DNA from: Caldifarciminota bacterium | GTDB taxonomy: Bacteria > Hydrothermota > Hydrothermia > UBA1063 > CAJXJZ01 | Assembly: GCA_027033555.1 (NCBI GenBank) | Contig: JALVLE010000397.1 | Span: 1-7,083 of the forward strand | Reading direction: 5' to 3' | Length of the DNA: 7,083 nt | In this document: one piece after another, positions 6,119 to 7,083 of the stretch | Layout of the letters: the number at the start of each line of letters is the position of its first letter | How positions within the stretch are numbered: the first letter of the stretch is position 1 | Translations under genes and position numbers: made by a program | The notes under the pieces: generated by a model | What the model saw: the letters and a program-made list of their open reading frames with translations, nothing else | What the model was told of the DNA's origin: nothing | The model's database searches: none

Positions 6119-7083
6119 TCTTTATCTCCTCCAGGAGTTTTTCAAGTTCACTTAATTGAGACTCAGGATAATATTTCATTCTTGCAAGTTTTTCCCATAT
6201 ATCAAACTGTTTTATCTCTTTGATATCAACTCCTCTCTTTAATAGAGAGCTGGCCTTTCTGTACCATTCCAGAATGTTCTTTAGCATATAATACTGTTTC
6301 TTTAACGAAGCATACGTATCCACCTCATGGAATGCATTCTGGTGAAGGAAATCCTCTCTTATACTCCGGGCAATTTCCAGCAATAACTGGTCAGCCGGGG
6401 AAAGCGATTCTGCTCCAACAAGTCTTACAATTTCTTCAAGTTCAGCTTCTTTTTCAAGGATTCTCATTGCTTCAGTTGTGAGATCAAAAAAGTCTTTCGC
6501 CACCTGCTGATTAAAATACTCCTTCACAGTTTCCCTGTAAAGAGAATAACTCGTTAACCAGTTAATTGCAGGGAAATGTCTCCTATAAGCCAGTCTTGCA
6601 TCAAGACTCCAGAATACCTTTACCACTCTTAATGTTGCCTGTACTACAGGGTCTTGAAGGTCTCCACCAGGCGGAGACACTGCCCCTATTACTGTAAGAG
6701 CTCCCTCTTTGTCCTCACTACCCAGACATTTGACTCTGCCCGCTCTTTCATAGAATTGAGCCACTCTTGCAGCAAGATAGGCAGGATACCCCTCTTCCCC
6801 GGGCATTTCTTCCAGTCTTCCTGATATTTCTCTCATTGCCTCCGCCCATCTTGAGGTAGAATCAGCCATAAGTGCAACCGTATAACCCATATCTCTAAAA
6901 TACTCTGCAATCGTAATTCCTGTGTAAACTGAAGCTTCACGGGCAGCTACAGGCATGTTAGACGTATTTGCTATAAGCACGGTCCTATTCATAAGCGGTT
7001 TTCCACTTCGTGGGTCTTTGAGCTCAGGAAATTCAATAAGCACATCCGTCATCTCATTTCCACGTTCACCACAACCTATATAA
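6093..7083 (-). CDS. atpA: V/A-type ATPase subunit A (catalytic), C-terminal 329 residues; 5' end beyond right edge
   Basis: Subunit A hydrolyses or makes ATP in the rotary head. The frame is open through the right edge; the in-frame Met at 7052 is internal, since the residues before it ([10 protein letters not shown], then [10 protein letters not shown]) are the conserved stretch that follows the P-loop in this family. The P-loop, bulge domain and N-terminal barrel, roughly 250 residues, therefore lie outside the window. Counting from the fragment's first residue, visible signatures are [18 protein letters not shown] (72-89), [20 protein letters not shown] (90-109) with [20 protein letters not shown] (133-146), and [20 protein letters not shown] (149-168) with [14 protein letters not shown]. 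The C-terminal helical domain (about 190-320) is less conserved, as usual. The stop codon (6093-6095) lies within the start of atpB. Also known as ntpA. Confidence 0.97.
   Translation of the reverse strand, partial: YIGCGERGNEMTDVLIEFPELKDPRSGKPLMNRTVLIANTSNMPVAAREASVYTGITIAEYFRDMGYTVALMADSTSRWAEAMREISGRLEEMPGEEGYPAYLAARVAQFYERAGRVKCLGSEDKEGALTVIGAVSPPGGDLQDPVVQATLRVVKVFWSLDARLAYRRHFPAINWLTSYSLYRETVKEYFNQQVAKDFFDLTTEAMRILEKEAELEEIVRLVGAESLSPADQLLLEIARSIREDFLHQNAFHEVDTYASLKKQYYMLKNILEWYRKASSLLKRGVDIKEIKQFDIWEKLARMKYYPESQLSELEKLLEEIKNVTQPAKS
6127..6132 (-). promoter_or_regulatory. Shine-Dalgarno of atpB inside the atpA coding region
   Basis: GGAGGA on the minus strand, 8 bases before the atpB ATG, lies inside the last codons of atpA. 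It settles the atpB start at 6118 and supports coupled translation of A and B, which are needed in equal numbers. Confidence 0.75.

Overview
The window carries a compact, single-strand block of bacterial genes. Every supported gene reads on the minus strand, so transcription runs from the right edge to the left. In that order the genes are: the 3' part of the V/A-type ATPase catalytic subunit A (atpA/ntpA), subunit B (atpB/ntpB), a tRNA-Gly(GCC), subunit D (atpD/ntpD), a large polytopic membrane protein of the DUF2723/TMEM260-like family with a TPR tail, and the 5' part of an unrecognised protein that looks like a barrel-sandwich/lipoyl-like fold with a KOW-like C-terminus. There is no gene-free stretch longer than about 60 bases apart from the tRNA region. 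I see no mobile element, CRISPR array or phage signal.

The source is most likely a bacterium. Strong GGAGG-type Shine-Dalgarno sequences precede most genes, there are sigma70-like -10/-35 pairs, and DUF2723 proteins with TPR tails are mainly bacterial. A bacterial A/V-type rotary ATPase, moderate A+T richness, frequent AGA/AGG arginine codons and several DUF2723-type features fit poorly cultured lineages of the WOR-3/Stahlbacteria, Cloacimonadota or Bacteroidota-related type, possibly thermophilic. This placement is inference from overall character, not from a marker gene.

Right part (about 3950-7083): subunits A and B form the catalytic hexamer headpiece of a rotary ATPase and D forms its central shaft. 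A and B overlap by 26 bases, so they are surely co-transcribed. Between B and D sits a 72-base tRNA-Gly gene in the same orientation. It is preceded by a near-consensus promoter (TTGATT, 17-base spacer, TATAAT) whose -35 box overlaps the atpB stop codon, and it is followed directly by a T-rich tract. The tRNA therefore probably has its own transcription start, and subunit D is probably reached by readthrough of the tRNA.

Left part (1-3918): the DUF2723 gene begins 31 bases after atpD with a strong RBS and is probably in the same transcript. The last gene begins 58 bases further on and has its own good promoter candidate and RBS. It runs off the left edge. The window looks mostly housekeeping. 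The items most worth a second look are the tRNA embedded in the ATPase operon and the unrecognised left-edge protein.
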